Of a stretch of 64,000 nucleotides of DNA, positions 24,909 to 33,337 are shown one piece after another. The notes beneath the pieces were generated by a model that saw only the letters and a list, made by a program, of their open reading frames with translations, searched no databases and was not told where the DNA came from. Made by a program: the position numbers and the translations under genes. This stretch comes from Bacteroidetes bacterium UBA2475. GTDB lineage: Bacteria; Bacteroidota; Bacteroidia; B-17B0; Aurantibacillaceae. Where the stretch lies: the NCBI GenBank assembly GCA_002342065.1, contig DDPF01000012.1:496001-560000 (forward strand), written 5' to 3'. Positions within the stretch are counted from its first letter, which is position 1; each line of letters starts with the position of its first letter.

Positions 24909-27551
24909 ATGTCCGCTATGGCAAAATCAGAAGACAAAGAAACTCCCTTAATGAAACAATACAATGCTATCAAGGCTAAATACCCTGATGCTATTTTATT
25001 ATTTCGTGTGGGTGATTTTTACGAGACATTTGGAGAAGATGCCATTAAAGCTTCTAAGATCTTAGGAATTACTTTAACCAAGCGCGCTAACGGACAAGCC
25101 TCACATATTGAGCTGGCGGGCTTTCCGCATCACTCGGTAGATTCATATTTACCGAAATTAGTCAGAGCCGGGTACCGTGTGGCAATCTGCGACCAGTTAG
25201 AAGATCCTAAAACGGTTAAAGGAATTGTAAAACGTGGTATTACTGAGTTAGTAACACCGGGCGTAAGTTTTAATGATAAGATCTTAAACCACCAACAAAA
25301 TAATTTTTTAGCCTCTATTCATTTTGATAAAGACCAGGGAGGGCTTGCCCTTTGTGATGTTTCAACTGGTGAGTTTTTAGTGGCGCAAGGTTCTATAACT
25401 TATCTTGAAAAATTAATTCAGAATTTTAAACCCAACGAATTACTTTACGAAAAAAATAAACGCAATAATTTAAACGAATTACTGGGCGATCGTTTTTACT
25501 CTTTTGGTTTGGATGATTGGGCCTTTACTTACGATTTTGGTTACGAAAGTTTAACAAAACATTTTGAGACCAACTCTTTAAAAGGTTTTGGTATTGAAGG
25601 TCAAAACCTTGCTGTTTGTGCCTGTGGCGCCATCCTGCATTATTTAGGTGAGACCAAACATGATAAATTAAAACACATTAATAAGATCAGTCGTATTGAT
25701 GAAGATCAATATGTTTGGTTAGATAAGTTCACCATTCGTAATCTTGAATTATATTCTTCTAATAACGAGAATGGAAAAAGTTTAATTGATGTTATTGATA
25801 AAACAGTTAGTCCCATGGGCTCGCGTTTATTAAAACGCTGGCTGGCCTTGCCATTAAAAAATGTTGCTGCTATTAAAGAAAGGCAAGAGGCCGTAGATTA
25901 TTTTGTAAAAAATATTGAGAACCGTTACGAAGTTGCCGCACTTTTAAAAGAAGTTGGCGATCTTGAAAGGCTAATTTCCAAAGTGGCTGCATTACGCACC
26001 AATCCAAGAGAGTTGGTTCATTTAAAAAAATCGTTACTGATCATCAGCGAGATCAAAGAAAAAATTGCTTCCTCAAAAAATCCAACACTTCAAAAAATTG
26101 CCGACCAGTTAAATCCTTGTCAACTCATTTGCGAACGTTTACAAAACGAATTGAATGAAGATGCACCGGTAAATATTTTAAAAGGCAATGCTATTAATAA
26201 AGGAATTAATGCAGAGTTGGATGAGTTAAGAAGTATTGCTTTTAGCGGCAAAGATTATTTGTTGCAGATACAACAACGCGAAGTTGAAAAAACAGGAATT
26301 TCGTCTTTAAAAGTTGCTTACAATTCTGTGTTTGGTTATTATTTAGAAGTAACGCATTTGCATAAAGATAAAGTACCAGCAGAATGGATCCGTAAACAAA
26401 CACTTACAAATGCGGAACGTTATATTACACCTGAATTAAAAATTTACGAAGAAAAAATATTAGGCGCTGAAGATAAAATTATGTCTTTAGAGCTACAATT
26501 ATTTGAGGCTTTGGTGCGCGATATTGGTGATTATCTTTTGCCTATACAATTAAATGCATCTTTACTTGCCAAGCTGGACGTGCTTTGTGGCTTTGCAACA
26601 TTAGCTTCAGAAAACAATTACAACAAACCTGAGATAACAGAAGATCACGCTTTAAATATAGTTGAAGGCAGGCACCCTGTTATTGAAAAACAATTGCCCG
26701 TAGGCATTGATTATGTTACCAACAATGTTTTTTTAGATAACGATACCTGCCAGTTAATGATGATTACCGGGCCAAACATGAGTGGTAAATCGGCGTTGTT
26801 ACGGCAAACCGCATTAATTGTTTTGTTGGCGCAGATAGGAAGTTTCGTTCCCGCAGATGCAGCTACATTGGGAATTATAGATAAAATTTTTACCCGTGTT
26901 GGCGCAACAGATAATATCAGCTCAGGCGAATCTACCTTTATGGTGGAGATGAATGAAACGGCCAGCATCTTAAATAATTTAAGTGACAGAAGTTTAATTT
27001 TGTTGGATGAGATCGGGCGAGGAACCTCTACATACGATGGTATATCTATTGCCTGGAGCATTGCAGAATACATTCATAACCAACCAAAGAACAGAGCAAA
27101 AACTTTATTTGCAACTCACTATCATGAATTGAATGATATGTGCACATTTTTTCCGCGCATAAAAAACTTTAATGTTTCGGTAAAAGAGAGTGGCAATAAA
27201 ATAATCTTTTTAAGAAAATTAGCCGAAGGTGGAAGCGAGCACAGTTTTGGGATCCATGTGGCACGTATGGCCGGCATGCCTAAATTTGTTATTGAGCGCG
27301 CGAACGAGATCTTAAAAAAATTAGAGAAGGAACATGAATTTGAGTTTGCAGACAGTGATGAATTAGTAGTTAATGGTAAAGAAAAAACAGATCCAAAGAG
27401 ATCAAATGACATGCAGTTAAGTTTTTTTCAATTAAATGATCCTTTGCTGCAACAAATAAAAGAAGACATTTTAAGGATCGACATTAACACCCTAACACCC
27501 GTAGAGGCGCTTCTAAAATTAAATGAAATAAAGAAATTGGTAGGCGGTTAA
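24909..27551 (+). CDS. mutS: DNA mismatch repair protein MutS
   Basis: An 880-residue MutS1. The mismatch-reading Phe-x-Glu is in VGDFYETFGEDA near residue 40; ITGPNMSGKSALLRQTA is Walker A and LLDEIGRGTSTYDG Walker B, with THYHELN after it. C-terminal residues suit clamp or MutL contact. It recognises mispairs and recruits MutL. Starts at 24909 or 24918 are both possible. The gene has its own 248-base upstream gap and no neighbour on the same strand before the tRNAs. Confidence 0.98.
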   Translation: MSAMAKSEDKETPLMKQYNAIKAKYPDAILLFRVGDFYETFGEDAIKASKILGITLTKRANGQASHIELAGFPHHSVDSYLPKLVRAGYRVAICDQLEDPKTVKGIVKRGITELVTPGVSFNDKILNHQQNNFLASIHFDKDQGGLALCDVSTGEFLVAQGSITYLEKLIQNFKPNELLYEKNKRNNLNELLGDRFYSFGLDDWAFTYDFGYESLTKHFETNSLKGFGIEGQNLAVCACGAILHYLGETKHDKLKHINKISRIDEDQYVWLDKFTIRNLELYSSNNENGKSLIDVIDKTVSPMGSRLLKRWLALPLKNVAAIKERQEAVDYFVKNIENRYEVAALLKEVGDLERLISKVAALRTNPRELVHLKKSLLIISEIKEKIASSKNPTLQKIADQLNPCQLICERLQNELNEDAPVNILKGNAINKGINAELDELRSIAFSGKDYLLQIQQREVEKTGISSLKVAYNSVFGYYLEVTHLHKDKVPAEWIRKQTLTNAERYITPELKIYEEKILGAEDKIMSLELQLFEALVRDIGDYLLPIQLNASLLAKLDVLCGFATLASENNYNKPEITEDHALNIVEGRHPVIEKQLPVGIDYVTNNVFLDNDTCQLMMITGPNMSGKSALLRQTALIVLLAQIGSFVPADAATLGIIDKIFTRVGATDNISSGESTFMVEMNETASILNNLSDRSLILLDEIGRGTSTYDGISIAWSIAEYIHNQPKNRAKTLFATHYHELNDMCTFFPRIKNFNVSVKESGNKIIFLRKLAEGGSEHSFGIHVARMAGMPKFVIERANEILKKLEKEHEFEFADSDELVVNGKEKTDPKRSNDMQLSFFQLNDPLLQQIKEDILRIDINTLTPVEALLKLNEIKKLVGG

Positions 27552-27923
27552 ACTCTTTTTCATTTTTGACGAGAACCACTCCACATTCAAGCTCGACTAT
27601 TTCCAAAATAATTTTTGTCCTCACTTTTTTCTTGATAACGGCAGCGCGAAGCGTTGAGCGGGCCTGTGTGTTAGTAAGCAAAAAATCAAGGCTTCTTAAA
27701 ATTTTGCTAAAAACTCTCCTTCTTCAAGCCGATGATTTAAGCGCTTCGCGAGCAGCCAAAATCATCTTCGCCCAGGCTCAACGCTTTTGAACAAGGAGAG
27801 TTTTACTACGCAAAATTTTAAAAGGCCAGACCAGGCTGGGCGCTTACGCCGGATAACCCGATTATAAATCAAAATACATTTATGATTAATTCATTTTATT
27901 GTATGAATTGCCAAAAAAAAGTT
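27552..27923. other. Non-coding stretch with a large inverted repeat
   Basis: No convincing gene lies between mutS and the tRNA promoter; short frames here show neither start context nor protein-like composition. GC-rich phrases such as GCGTTGAGC and its complement GCTCAACGC (27652-27660 and 27776-27784) add to the large inverted repeat listed separately. The stretch may hold a decayed mobile element or an untranslated structured RNA. Confidence 0.5.
27692..27824. repeat. Long two-block inverted repeat with inner hairpin
   Basis: 27692-27722 and 27793-27824 are inverted copies in two blocks: TTAAAATTTTGC with GCAAAATTTTAA, and AAAACTCTCCTT with AAGGAGAGTTTT. Between them GATGATTT (27731-27738) pairs with AAATCATC (27758-27765). 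The whole would fold into a branched stem of about 130 bases. It resembles a small palindromic element or a structured RNA more than a simple terminator. Confidence 0.6.
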
Positions 27924-27952
27924 TTGCCAAATAAAAATTATCAGTACATTTG
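27924..27952 (+). promoter_or_regulatory. Promoter of the tRNA-Gly/tRNA-Leu genes
   Basis: TTG at 27924-27926 and TACATTTG at 27945-27952 are 18 bases apart and fit the Bacteroidota promoter form. The tRNA-Gly gene begins 20 bases downstream. Confidence 0.8.
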
Positions 27953-27972
27953 CACTCCCCAAAAGGGAAAAA

Positions 27973-28045
27973 GCGAAAGTAGCTCAGTTGGTAGAGCGTA
28001 ACCTTGCCAAGGTTAAGGTCGCGGGTTCGAGACCCGTCTTTCGCT
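27973..28045 (+). tRNA. tRNA-Gly (anticodon GCC)
   Basis: 73 bases fold as a full cloverleaf: acceptor GCGAAAG with CTTTCGC and discriminator T, D-arm AGCTCAGTTGGTAGAGC, anticodon arm AACCT-TGCCA-AGGTT giving GCC, and T-arm GCGGGTTCGAGACCCGT. CCA is not encoded. Confidence 0.97.
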
Positions 28046-28046
28046 C

Positions 28047-28072
28047 AAAAAGAGCTGAAAAGCTCTTTTTTT
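28047..28072 (+). terminator. Hairpin terminator between the two tRNA genes
   Basis: AAAAAGAGCT (28047-28056) and AGCTCTTTTT (28061-28070) form a 10-bp stem with a GAAA loop and T run. It may end tRNA-Gly transcripts or only attenuate before tRNA-Leu, since no separate promoter is visible for the latter. Confidence 0.8.
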
Positions 28073-28094
28073 AATCACCTCCCGCAAGGGAAAT

Positions 28095-28178
28095 GCCTGG
28101 GTGGTGGAATTGGTAGACACGCAGGACTTAAAATCCTGTATCTTCACGGATGTACGGGTTCAAGTCCCGTCCCGGGTA
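28095..28178 (+). tRNA. tRNA-Leu (anticodon UAA)
   Basis: 84 bases with a class II variable arm. Acceptor GCCTGGG pairs with CCCGGGT through two wobble pairs, the anticodon arm is CAGGA-CTTAAAA-TCCTG (UAA), and the T-arm is ACGGGTTCAAGTCCCGT. CCA is not encoded. The 3' half is overlapped by the antisense end of the recombinase frame, so it probably marks the integration site of the following island. Confidence 0.96.
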
Positions 28179-29748
28179 CTAAGCCGGACTTCTCTTCAAA
28201 TTTAGAGAAGTCCGGTTTTTTTATTTCCCCCAAACCCTTTGATAATAGGGCGATTTGGGAGATCACCCGATTTACTTCAGGGGTTCGATAATGCTCGATT
28301 TTCGTATCATATACCAAACCGGAAGGAAATACTACATTTTGGAAAGTTTGCTTTTGGTAATAGTCCCCGGAAGCCCACACAGGTGCGAGGTTTGCCGATA
28401 GTCGGCAGGCAAAATTTATCAATTCTTTAGGGTTCGATAATTTTTGTTCTAACTTTTCAAGGGACTCCATAATACCCTCTTTACGCTTCTTCATTTCAGT
28501 CGAAAATTCTTCGTAAATATCCAAACTTACAGCCCCAATAGCGTGTCTTTTACGCAAATTATAGAACTCCTCCTCAACCTCGTTAAGTTTCAAAGAAAGG
28601 GCTTTTTTCTCGCTTGTGCTGGTTTCTGTTAGGTTCTCCCAAGTATAGCGCAGTTGTTTTTCTAAAGGCTCCACGTAGGCAGAATTTACCGTATAATTTG
28701 AAAGCAATTCTTCAAACTTGCCGTGCATGATTTTAATGCTCCGATTTACCTTAATTCCGATCCTATTTACCTTATAATAATAAAGCCCCTTCTTCTTCAC
28801 GATATATCCGGTGAAAGGGGCTCCAGTTTCTGCATCTTTTACAAATACCTTCAATGGCAGATTATCATTGGCTTTGTTGACTTTAAAGCCATCGGTCTTC
28901 TTGAGTTCGTTTGCCCTTAGAAATAAATCTTCATCAATTAAAGGGGGATGCTTTCCTTTAATAACCTCGCCATTCAATAAGTTGTGCGACATGAACCCAC
29001 AATAAAATGGGTTCGAAAATATGCCGCCAAGGGTCTGCTTAGGCATATTAATACCCAAGCATTTTAATTTTTCAATAATCTGATCGTAGGTCATTCCATT
29101 AGCTCGCCAAATAAAAGCTTGCTTAATGGCTTCTCCTTTATCGCTAAAAATAATAGTTTGGGTGGGCGCACCTTTTACAAACGCATAACCTGTTGGTGCA
29201 TTACCAATCCACTCTCCTCTTAATAATTTTTCTCGCATCCCATCAATCGTTTTCTGTCTTCGTAAATCGTTATCGTATTTACCAAAGATGAATTGGATGT
29301 TTTGTTGCAATGCTCCTGCATGGGAGTTTGTATCGATTGGTTGTGTAACAGCCATGATACTTACTCCGGTCTTTTTTAATTCACTCGCAATGAAAATTGC
29401 GCTATCTCCAGTCCTGCTGAATCGATCTAAACTATAAACTAAAATGAAAGAAATTTTTTCTTTACTCGCTTTTACAAATTTGAGCATTCGAGTAAACTCT
29501 TTCCGTTCATCGCTTTTCGCACTTTCATAAGTTCCTCCAAAATAACCTTTAATGTCCAACTTGTTTTTAATGGCGTAATCCATGCAATACTTTTTTTGCC
29601 ACTCCAAACTTTGATTGGTGTCCATTTGTTCTTTAGAACTCACCCTTGTGTAAATAACGCAATTTTGAATAGACTCATCTTTCAATGCTGCTCCTTTTCC
29701 TTTTGCAAATTTCTTAAGCAGCGTTTCGTTGTTCTCCATCAAGATCAT
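28144..29748 (-). CDS. Large serine site-specific recombinase, degenerate zinc ribbon
   Basis: A 534-residue serine integrase. The resolvase domain is at residues 25-170 with YTRVSSKEQ (catalytic Ser) and YSLDRFSRTGD; the Recombinase domain follows with NPFYCGFM; a coiled coil lies near 370-440. Where relatives hold the Cys of a zinc ribbon this protein has VKDAETGAPFTG and YYKVN, with no Cys. The last ~27 residues are encoded by the tRNA-Leu terminator and tRNA, so the native tail was probably replaced by host sequence on integration. ATG at 29748 or 29739. The small gene upstream overlaps its start. Confidence 0.88.
   Translation of the reverse strand: MILMENNETLLKKFAKGKGAALKDESIQNCVIYTRVSSKEQMDTNQSLEWQKKYCMDYAIKNKLDIKGYFGGTYESAKSDERKEFTRMLKFVKASKEKISFILVYSLDRFSRTGDSAIFIASELKKTGVSIMAVTQPIDTNSHAGALQQNIQFIFGKYDNDLRRQKTIDGMREKLLRGEWIGNAPTGYAFVKGAPTQTIIFSDKGEAIKQAFIWRANGMTYDQIIEKLKCLGINMPKQTLGGIFSNPFYCGFMSHNLLNGEVIKGKHPPLIDEDLFLRANELKKTDGFKVNKANDNLPLKVFVKDAETGAPFTGYIVKKKGLYYYKVNRIGIKVNRSIKIMHGKFEELLSNYTVNSAYVEPLEKQLRYTWENLTETSTSEKKALSLKLNEVEEEFYNLRKRHAIGAVSLDIYEEFSTEMKKRKEGIMESLEKLEQKLSNPKELINFACRLSANLAPVWASGDYYQKQTFQNVVFPSGLVYDTKIEHYRTPEVNRVISQIALLSKGLGEIKKPDFSKFEEKSGLVPGTGLEPVHP
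28184..28222 (+). terminator. tRNA-Leu terminator
   Basis: CCGGACTTCTCT (28184-28195) and AGAGAAGTCCGG (28204-28215) form a perfect 12-bp stem with an 8-base loop, then seven T. The recombinase frame on the minus strand reads straight through it. Confidence 0.93.
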
Positions 29749-29944
29749 CTCCTTTTATAATTGTTAGTTTTTGCTTGCTATGTTTTTGTTTCATGTATAA
29801 TTCATAAAACAGGATTGATAATTTTTCCAAAGCAATTATTGTTTCTTCTGCTTCCGCATCAGAAATATTTTCAAAGCCTTTACATTTTCTCAATTCAGCA
29901 ACGCTCAACCTTTTATGTTTTTTATTTCCATTAACACTTTCCAT
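29714..29944 (-). CDS. Small recombinase-associated protein
   Basis: The ATG at 29942-29944 (MESVNGNKKHKRLSVAELRK) is preferred over one at 29968, giving 76 residues. It is helical and charged with no known domain. It overlaps the recombinase start by 35 bases, so the two are co-translated. Small proteins in this position often help or regulate the recombinase, but that is inference. Confidence 0.6.
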   Translation of the reverse strand: MESVNGNKKHKRLSVAELRKCKGFENISDAEAEETIIALEKLSILFYELYMKQKHSKQKLTIIKGDDLDGEQRNAA

Positions 29945-29968
29945 CTTCACGTATATTTCAATTTTCAT

Positions 29969-30286
29969 ACTCCGTTTATTTGCTTGCTTTATTTGAAGTA
30001 CGGTACACTTTTTTGAACGTGGTAGCGATTCCGACTTTCTTTTTTTGAGGGGAAAAAATCAAGGGAATAAACTTGCACGTTCAAAATATAAGTGCCATAC
30101 TCAATGGCAAATACCGCTAAGAATCGTCTATTTTTCGGGGATATGGGGTATAACAAAACACAAGGCAAAACTATGCCCATGCTTGGTGGTGCTTTCGTGG
30201 TTTAGGATTCTACTCCGAAGAATAGCTCAAAATAATTCTTACTGTTTGGAATCGGAACACAACTGCCGAGAAAGGCAGAAATAAAA
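29969..30286. other. Non-coding recombinase upstream region
   Basis: About 320 bases without a believable gene; the short frames on either strand lack support. It holds the inverted repeat at 30011-30086 and a near-promoter on the minus strand (TATATTTTG just before that repeat's distal arm). The remainder shows no clear feature. Confidence 0.45.
30011..30086. promoter_or_regulatory. Inverted repeat upstream of the recombinase operon
   Basis: TTTTGAACGTG (30011-30021) is repeated inverted as CACGTTCAAAA (30076-30086). Read on the minus strand, the arm at 30076-30086 overlaps the TTTTG of a possible -7 element. It could be an operator or a recombinase-binding site. Confidence 0.5.
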
Positions 30287-30312
30287 AAAGCCCCCCATAA
30301 GGGAGGCTTAAG
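30287..30312 (-). terminator. Terminator after the PepSY-like gene
   Basis: On the minus strand AGCCTCCC and GGGGGGCT pair (one T-G wobble) round TTAT and run into seven T. It lies 20 bases after the PepSY gene stop. Confidence 0.85.
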
Positions 30313-30333
30313 CTAAACTAACAAACTATAAAA

Positions 30334-30798
30334 TTAATCTTTTCCTTCTTCTTCTTTCGTTGCTTCGGTCTTTTTGATAAAGTTTCCGTTTGCATCAAAT
30401 AAAGCGTCAAAGTGCATTTTATCTTTTTCCATTTCGGCTTCATACATTACTTTACCATCAGCGTCCGTAATTTTAGCGGCTTCAGTTAGCTTATGACCAG
30501 CATAGTTTTTAGTGCAATAATCAGTAACCGCTTTTGGTAATGCAGAAGTCTTAATTTCTTGCTCTAATTCTTTAAATGTTCCATCTGCGCCAAATACAGC
30601 AGAAGATTCAACTTTGTTTAAATCAAATTCTGCTTCAAAGTCAGCCCCTTCTTTTTCCCATACCTTAACTTTTGATCCGGGATACTTCTTAGCAAAGCTG
30701 TCTTTTACATTAGCAGGAACTTCTGCTTCTTTTAAGTGTTGTGCATTTGCGTAGCTAAGCCCGAAGCATAATGCGATTGTTGCGATTGTTGTTTTCAT
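30334..30798 (-). CDS. Periplasmic PepSY-like domain protein
   Basis: A 154-residue secreted protein (signal MKTTIATIALCFGLSYANAQ). Two copies of a PepSY-like unit are visible: VKDSFAKKYPGSKVKVWEKEG...FEAEFD and VTDYCTKNYAGHKLTEAAK...YEAEME, each about 60 residues. This PF11396-type domain is common in Bacteroidota beside two-component systems; its role is unknown. It shares an operator with the TonB receptor gene upstream and ends at a terminator. Confidence 0.83.
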   Translation of the reverse strand: MKTTIATIALCFGLSYANAQHLKEAEVPANVKDSFAKKYPGSKVKVWEKEGADFEAEFDLNKVESSAVFGADGTFKELEQEIKTSALPKAVTDYCTKNYAGHKLTEAAKITDADGKVMYEAEMEKDKMHFDALFDANGNFIKKTEATKEEEGKD

Positions 30799-30826
30799 TT
30801 TTTTATCTGGTTTTAAATTTATAATT

Positions 30827-30861
30827 CAAAGTAACAACACAATTCTAAAGCAAATCTTTAG
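30827..30861 (-). promoter_or_regulatory. Response-regulator box and promoter of the PepSY gene
   Basis: CTAAAG-N5-CTTTAG at 30845-30861 is a dyad inside a 24-base sequence (30838-30861) that recurs at 33314-33337 with one change. After it, on the minus strand, TTACTTTG (30834-30827) sits in the same register as the -7 element of the TonB gene. Confidence 0.7.
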
Positions 30862-30868
30862 GCACAAT

Positions 30869-33298
30869 TTAGAACTTATAACTGTATCCAATTCTCACAA
30901 CTTGTGTTTCATAATAATCGGTACTTACATATCTAAATCCATTACCCTGAATAGATTTCTTAATCTGCATTGTATTCAAAAGATCAGTGGCATTTATGAA
31001 TAATTCGCCCTTGCCTTTTTGAATTCGTTTTTTCATCCCTATATCTAAAGAAAATCGTGAACCTATTGTTCCTTGAGGAATTAAATCAGGAGCAAGGTAA
31101 ATTGCTGTTAATTGAAAATCTGTATTTTTCTTTAAGTGGAAAGTAGCATTTAGCTTGGAGTTCCAAGATATTAGTGACTGCCTATCAGAAGAATAAGTAT
31201 TTGCATAAGGATATTTATTGTAAGCAGTAAAAGCCTCAATAGTGCTTTGATAGCCGTTAAAATTCATGTTTAGAGAAAGCCATTTTTTTACATCTTGAGA
31301 AACTATTAATTCTAATCCTGTATTATAACTCCTTCCTGCATTTTGCATAATAGAATAAATCAGTGTACTACCCGGAACAACGCTCGCAATACGAGTGATT
31401 GTACCATCTGCTATTTTGTGATATGCTGCTGAATAAAAATATCCATTTTTCCAGTTACCCTTATAGCCTAATTCAAACAAGTTAGTGAATTGCGGACTTA
31501 GTGAAGGATTACCAACTTTAATAATTTCTGCATCATCATACTTAGGGAAGATTCTAATATCCACTTCGTTTGGTCTATCAACTCTTCTATTGTAAAATAA
31601 AGAAATCTTGTTGTTGTCGTTAAACTTATATGCAAATCTTACGTTTGGAAACGGCTGCGTATAATTGTAGCCATTACTTTTATACGTTGGATGGTTTGGA
31701 TTGACTTGGTAATTCACATTAACATACTCAACTCTTAAACCTGCCTCTAATTCATATTTTGTATTTTCAAGAACGTAGTTACCATATAGAGCAGGAATCG
31801 TTTCTTTATATGTAGCCCAACCACCGGCTGCCGAATCGATAGGAGAATTAATTCCCGGAAAGAACAACATATTTGTAGGAATATTCCTATACCTGAATTT
31901 ACCTCCCATTTCAATTCTCCCGTGCTTTAAAGGTTTGATGTAATCGAGATTGAAATCTGCTACATGCTCATCAGAAATTAACTTAAAGGCATCATAACCT
32001 GTAAAGGTCGGCATCACATTCGTGAAGTAATACTTTTCATCCTCTCTGTGAAATGTATAATTTAATCCAATGTTTAAAGTGTGTCCAGCCTGTTTGAATT
32101 TATGTAAGTAAGAAGAAGATGCTGTAGCAGTTGTTTTTAGTTCATCCTCTAAAAATTGCCACAGACGTTTTCTATCTGATAAATCAGAGTTAAAGAATGG
32201 TTCATCTCCGTGATCTAAAATTCGCTCAGAACTAAACAAGCCCGATAAACTAAATTGATTGTATTCATTTGGATTGTAATCAAACCCCAATCTTCCTGTT
32301 GCAACTGTGGTGTTTCTATTTCTTTTCGTTTGCTGACGAATAACCTCTCCGCTATCATAGTAGCGATCTACAAATTCATTTTTATTTAATGTGTTGGTAA
32401 GCAAGTAATCACCTTGAAGGAATAAATTGATTTTCTTTTTTTTGTAGTTAAGTGAGAGGGTTGGATTAAACTTAGGTGTATTTTGATATTGCGGTCGAAT
32501 GGTTGGCAGGTTTTCCTGTTTTATCCATAAAGCACCCAAGCCTGCTGCCAAGCCTACCTTACCATTAAATCCCTCTTGTTTATTTTTTTTGTAAACGATA
32601 TTAATTACACCTGCGTTACCATTCGCATCATATTTAGCTGAAGGATTATTTATGATTTCAATTTTTTCAATAGCGGATGCAGGAATATTATCAAGGCTTG
32701 TTTGATTTCCAAAACCTGTTAATGCTGTTTGTTTCCCATCAATTAATACAATCACTTTATCGCTGCCTCTTATCTGAACTTTCCCTTCTTGAACAGTAAC
32801 TCCGGGTAAATTTTGTACAGCTTGCAAAACCGAACCACCGCTTTGAGAAATGTTATTTTCAAGTGTATATGATTTTTTATCCATTTTGCCTGACACTTCA
32901 TCTTGCTTGGCAGTTACTTCAACTTCATTTAAAACTTTTGCATCTTCAGATAATTCAATTGTACCTGCATCTAAAAACGAACTCAAACTACCAATAAAAA
33001 AAGGTTGCCTTGAGGTCTTATAACCAATGAATGACACTTCGATATAGTATTTACCTTGTTTTAACCCATTTAATGTAAAACGCCCTTCTTCATTGGTGAT
33101 AGTCCCCACAACTAAGGAACTATCTTTCTCCGTTTTAATTATTACACTTACATAAGGTAAAGAATTTCCCGTGTTTTTTTCCTTTATTAAACCTGAAACA
33201 GAAATGTTTTGTGTTTGTGAATACGCATTTATACTTATCAATAGAAGAACCAAGCACTCAATTGCTCTTTTTAAAATGGAAGGCGTTTTAACTTTCAT
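30869..33298 (-). CDS. TonB-dependent outer-membrane receptor
   Basis: An 809-residue receptor. Signal peptide to about 27, a carboxypeptidase-regulatory-like domain at 32-115 (ISVSGLIKEKNTGNSLPYVS without the first residues), a plug at about 120-235 (VQIRGSDKVIVLIDGKQTAL) and a beta-barrel of the outer_membrane beta-barrel family ending ...VVRIGYSYKF. Such proteins import iron or copper complexes or sugars with TonB energy. The neighbouring sensor pair and shared operator suggest regulated metal or envelope-stress use; the ligand is unknown. Confidence 0.9.
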   Translation of the reverse strand: MKVKTPSILKRAIECLVLLLISINAYSQTQNISVSGLIKEKNTGNSLPYVSVIIKTEKDSSLVVGTITNEEGRFTLNGLKQGKYYIEVSFIGYKTSRQPFFIGSLSSFLDAGTIELSEDAKVLNEVEVTAKQDEVSGKMDKKSYTLENNISQSGGSVLQAVQNLPGVTVQEGKVQIRGSDKVIVLIDGKQTALTGFGNQTSLDNIPASAIEKIEIINNPSAKYDANGNAGVINIVYKKNKQEGFNGKVGLAAGLGALWIKQENLPTIRPQYQNTPKFNPTLSLNYKKKKINLFLQGDYLLTNTLNKNEFVDRYYDSGEVIRQQTKRNRNTTVATGRLGFDYNPNEYNQFSLSGLFSSERILDHGDEPFFNSDLSDRKRLWQFLEDELKTTATASSSYLHKFKQAGHTLNIGLNYTFHREDEKYYFTNVMPTFTGYDAFKLISDEHVADFNLDYIKPLKHGRIEMGGKFRYRNIPTNMLFFPGINSPIDSAAGGWATYKETIPALYGNYVLENTKYELEAGLRVEYVNVNYQVNPNHPTYKSNGYNYTQPFPNVRFAYKFNDNNKISLFYNRRVDRPNEVDIRIFPKYDDAEIIKVGNPSLSPQFTNLFELGYKGNWKNGYFYSAAYHKIADGTITRIASVVPGSTLIYSIMQNAGRSYNTGLELIVSQDVKKWLSLNMNFNGYQSTIEAFTAYNKYPYANTYSSDRQSLISWNSKLNATFHLKKNTDFQLTAIYLAPDLIPQGTIGSRFSLDIGMKKRIQKGKGELFINATDLLNTMQIKKSIQGNGFRYVSTDYYETQVVRIGYSYKF

Positions 33299-33302
33299 AT
33301 AA

Positions 33303-33337
33303 CAAACCTACTGCACAATTCTAAAGTAAATCTTTAG
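33303..33337 (-). promoter_or_regulatory. Response-regulator box and promoter of the TonB receptor gene
   Basis: The dyad CTAAAG-N5-CTTTAG is at 33321-33337 and TAGGTTTG, a perfect -7, at 33310-33303 on the minus strand. The ATG follows only four bases after the -7, so the mRNA should be nearly leaderless. No -33 TTG is present, as expected for an activated promoter. Confidence 0.72.

Noticed and set aside
27566..27790. Plus-strand open frame after mutS
   Set aside because: Sequence is dominated by inverted repeats and has no recognised protein pattern.
29989..30284. Overlapping open frames on both strands upstream of the recombinase gene
   Set aside because: Neither has a start context or composition like a gene; the stretch holds an inverted repeat and a likely promoter.
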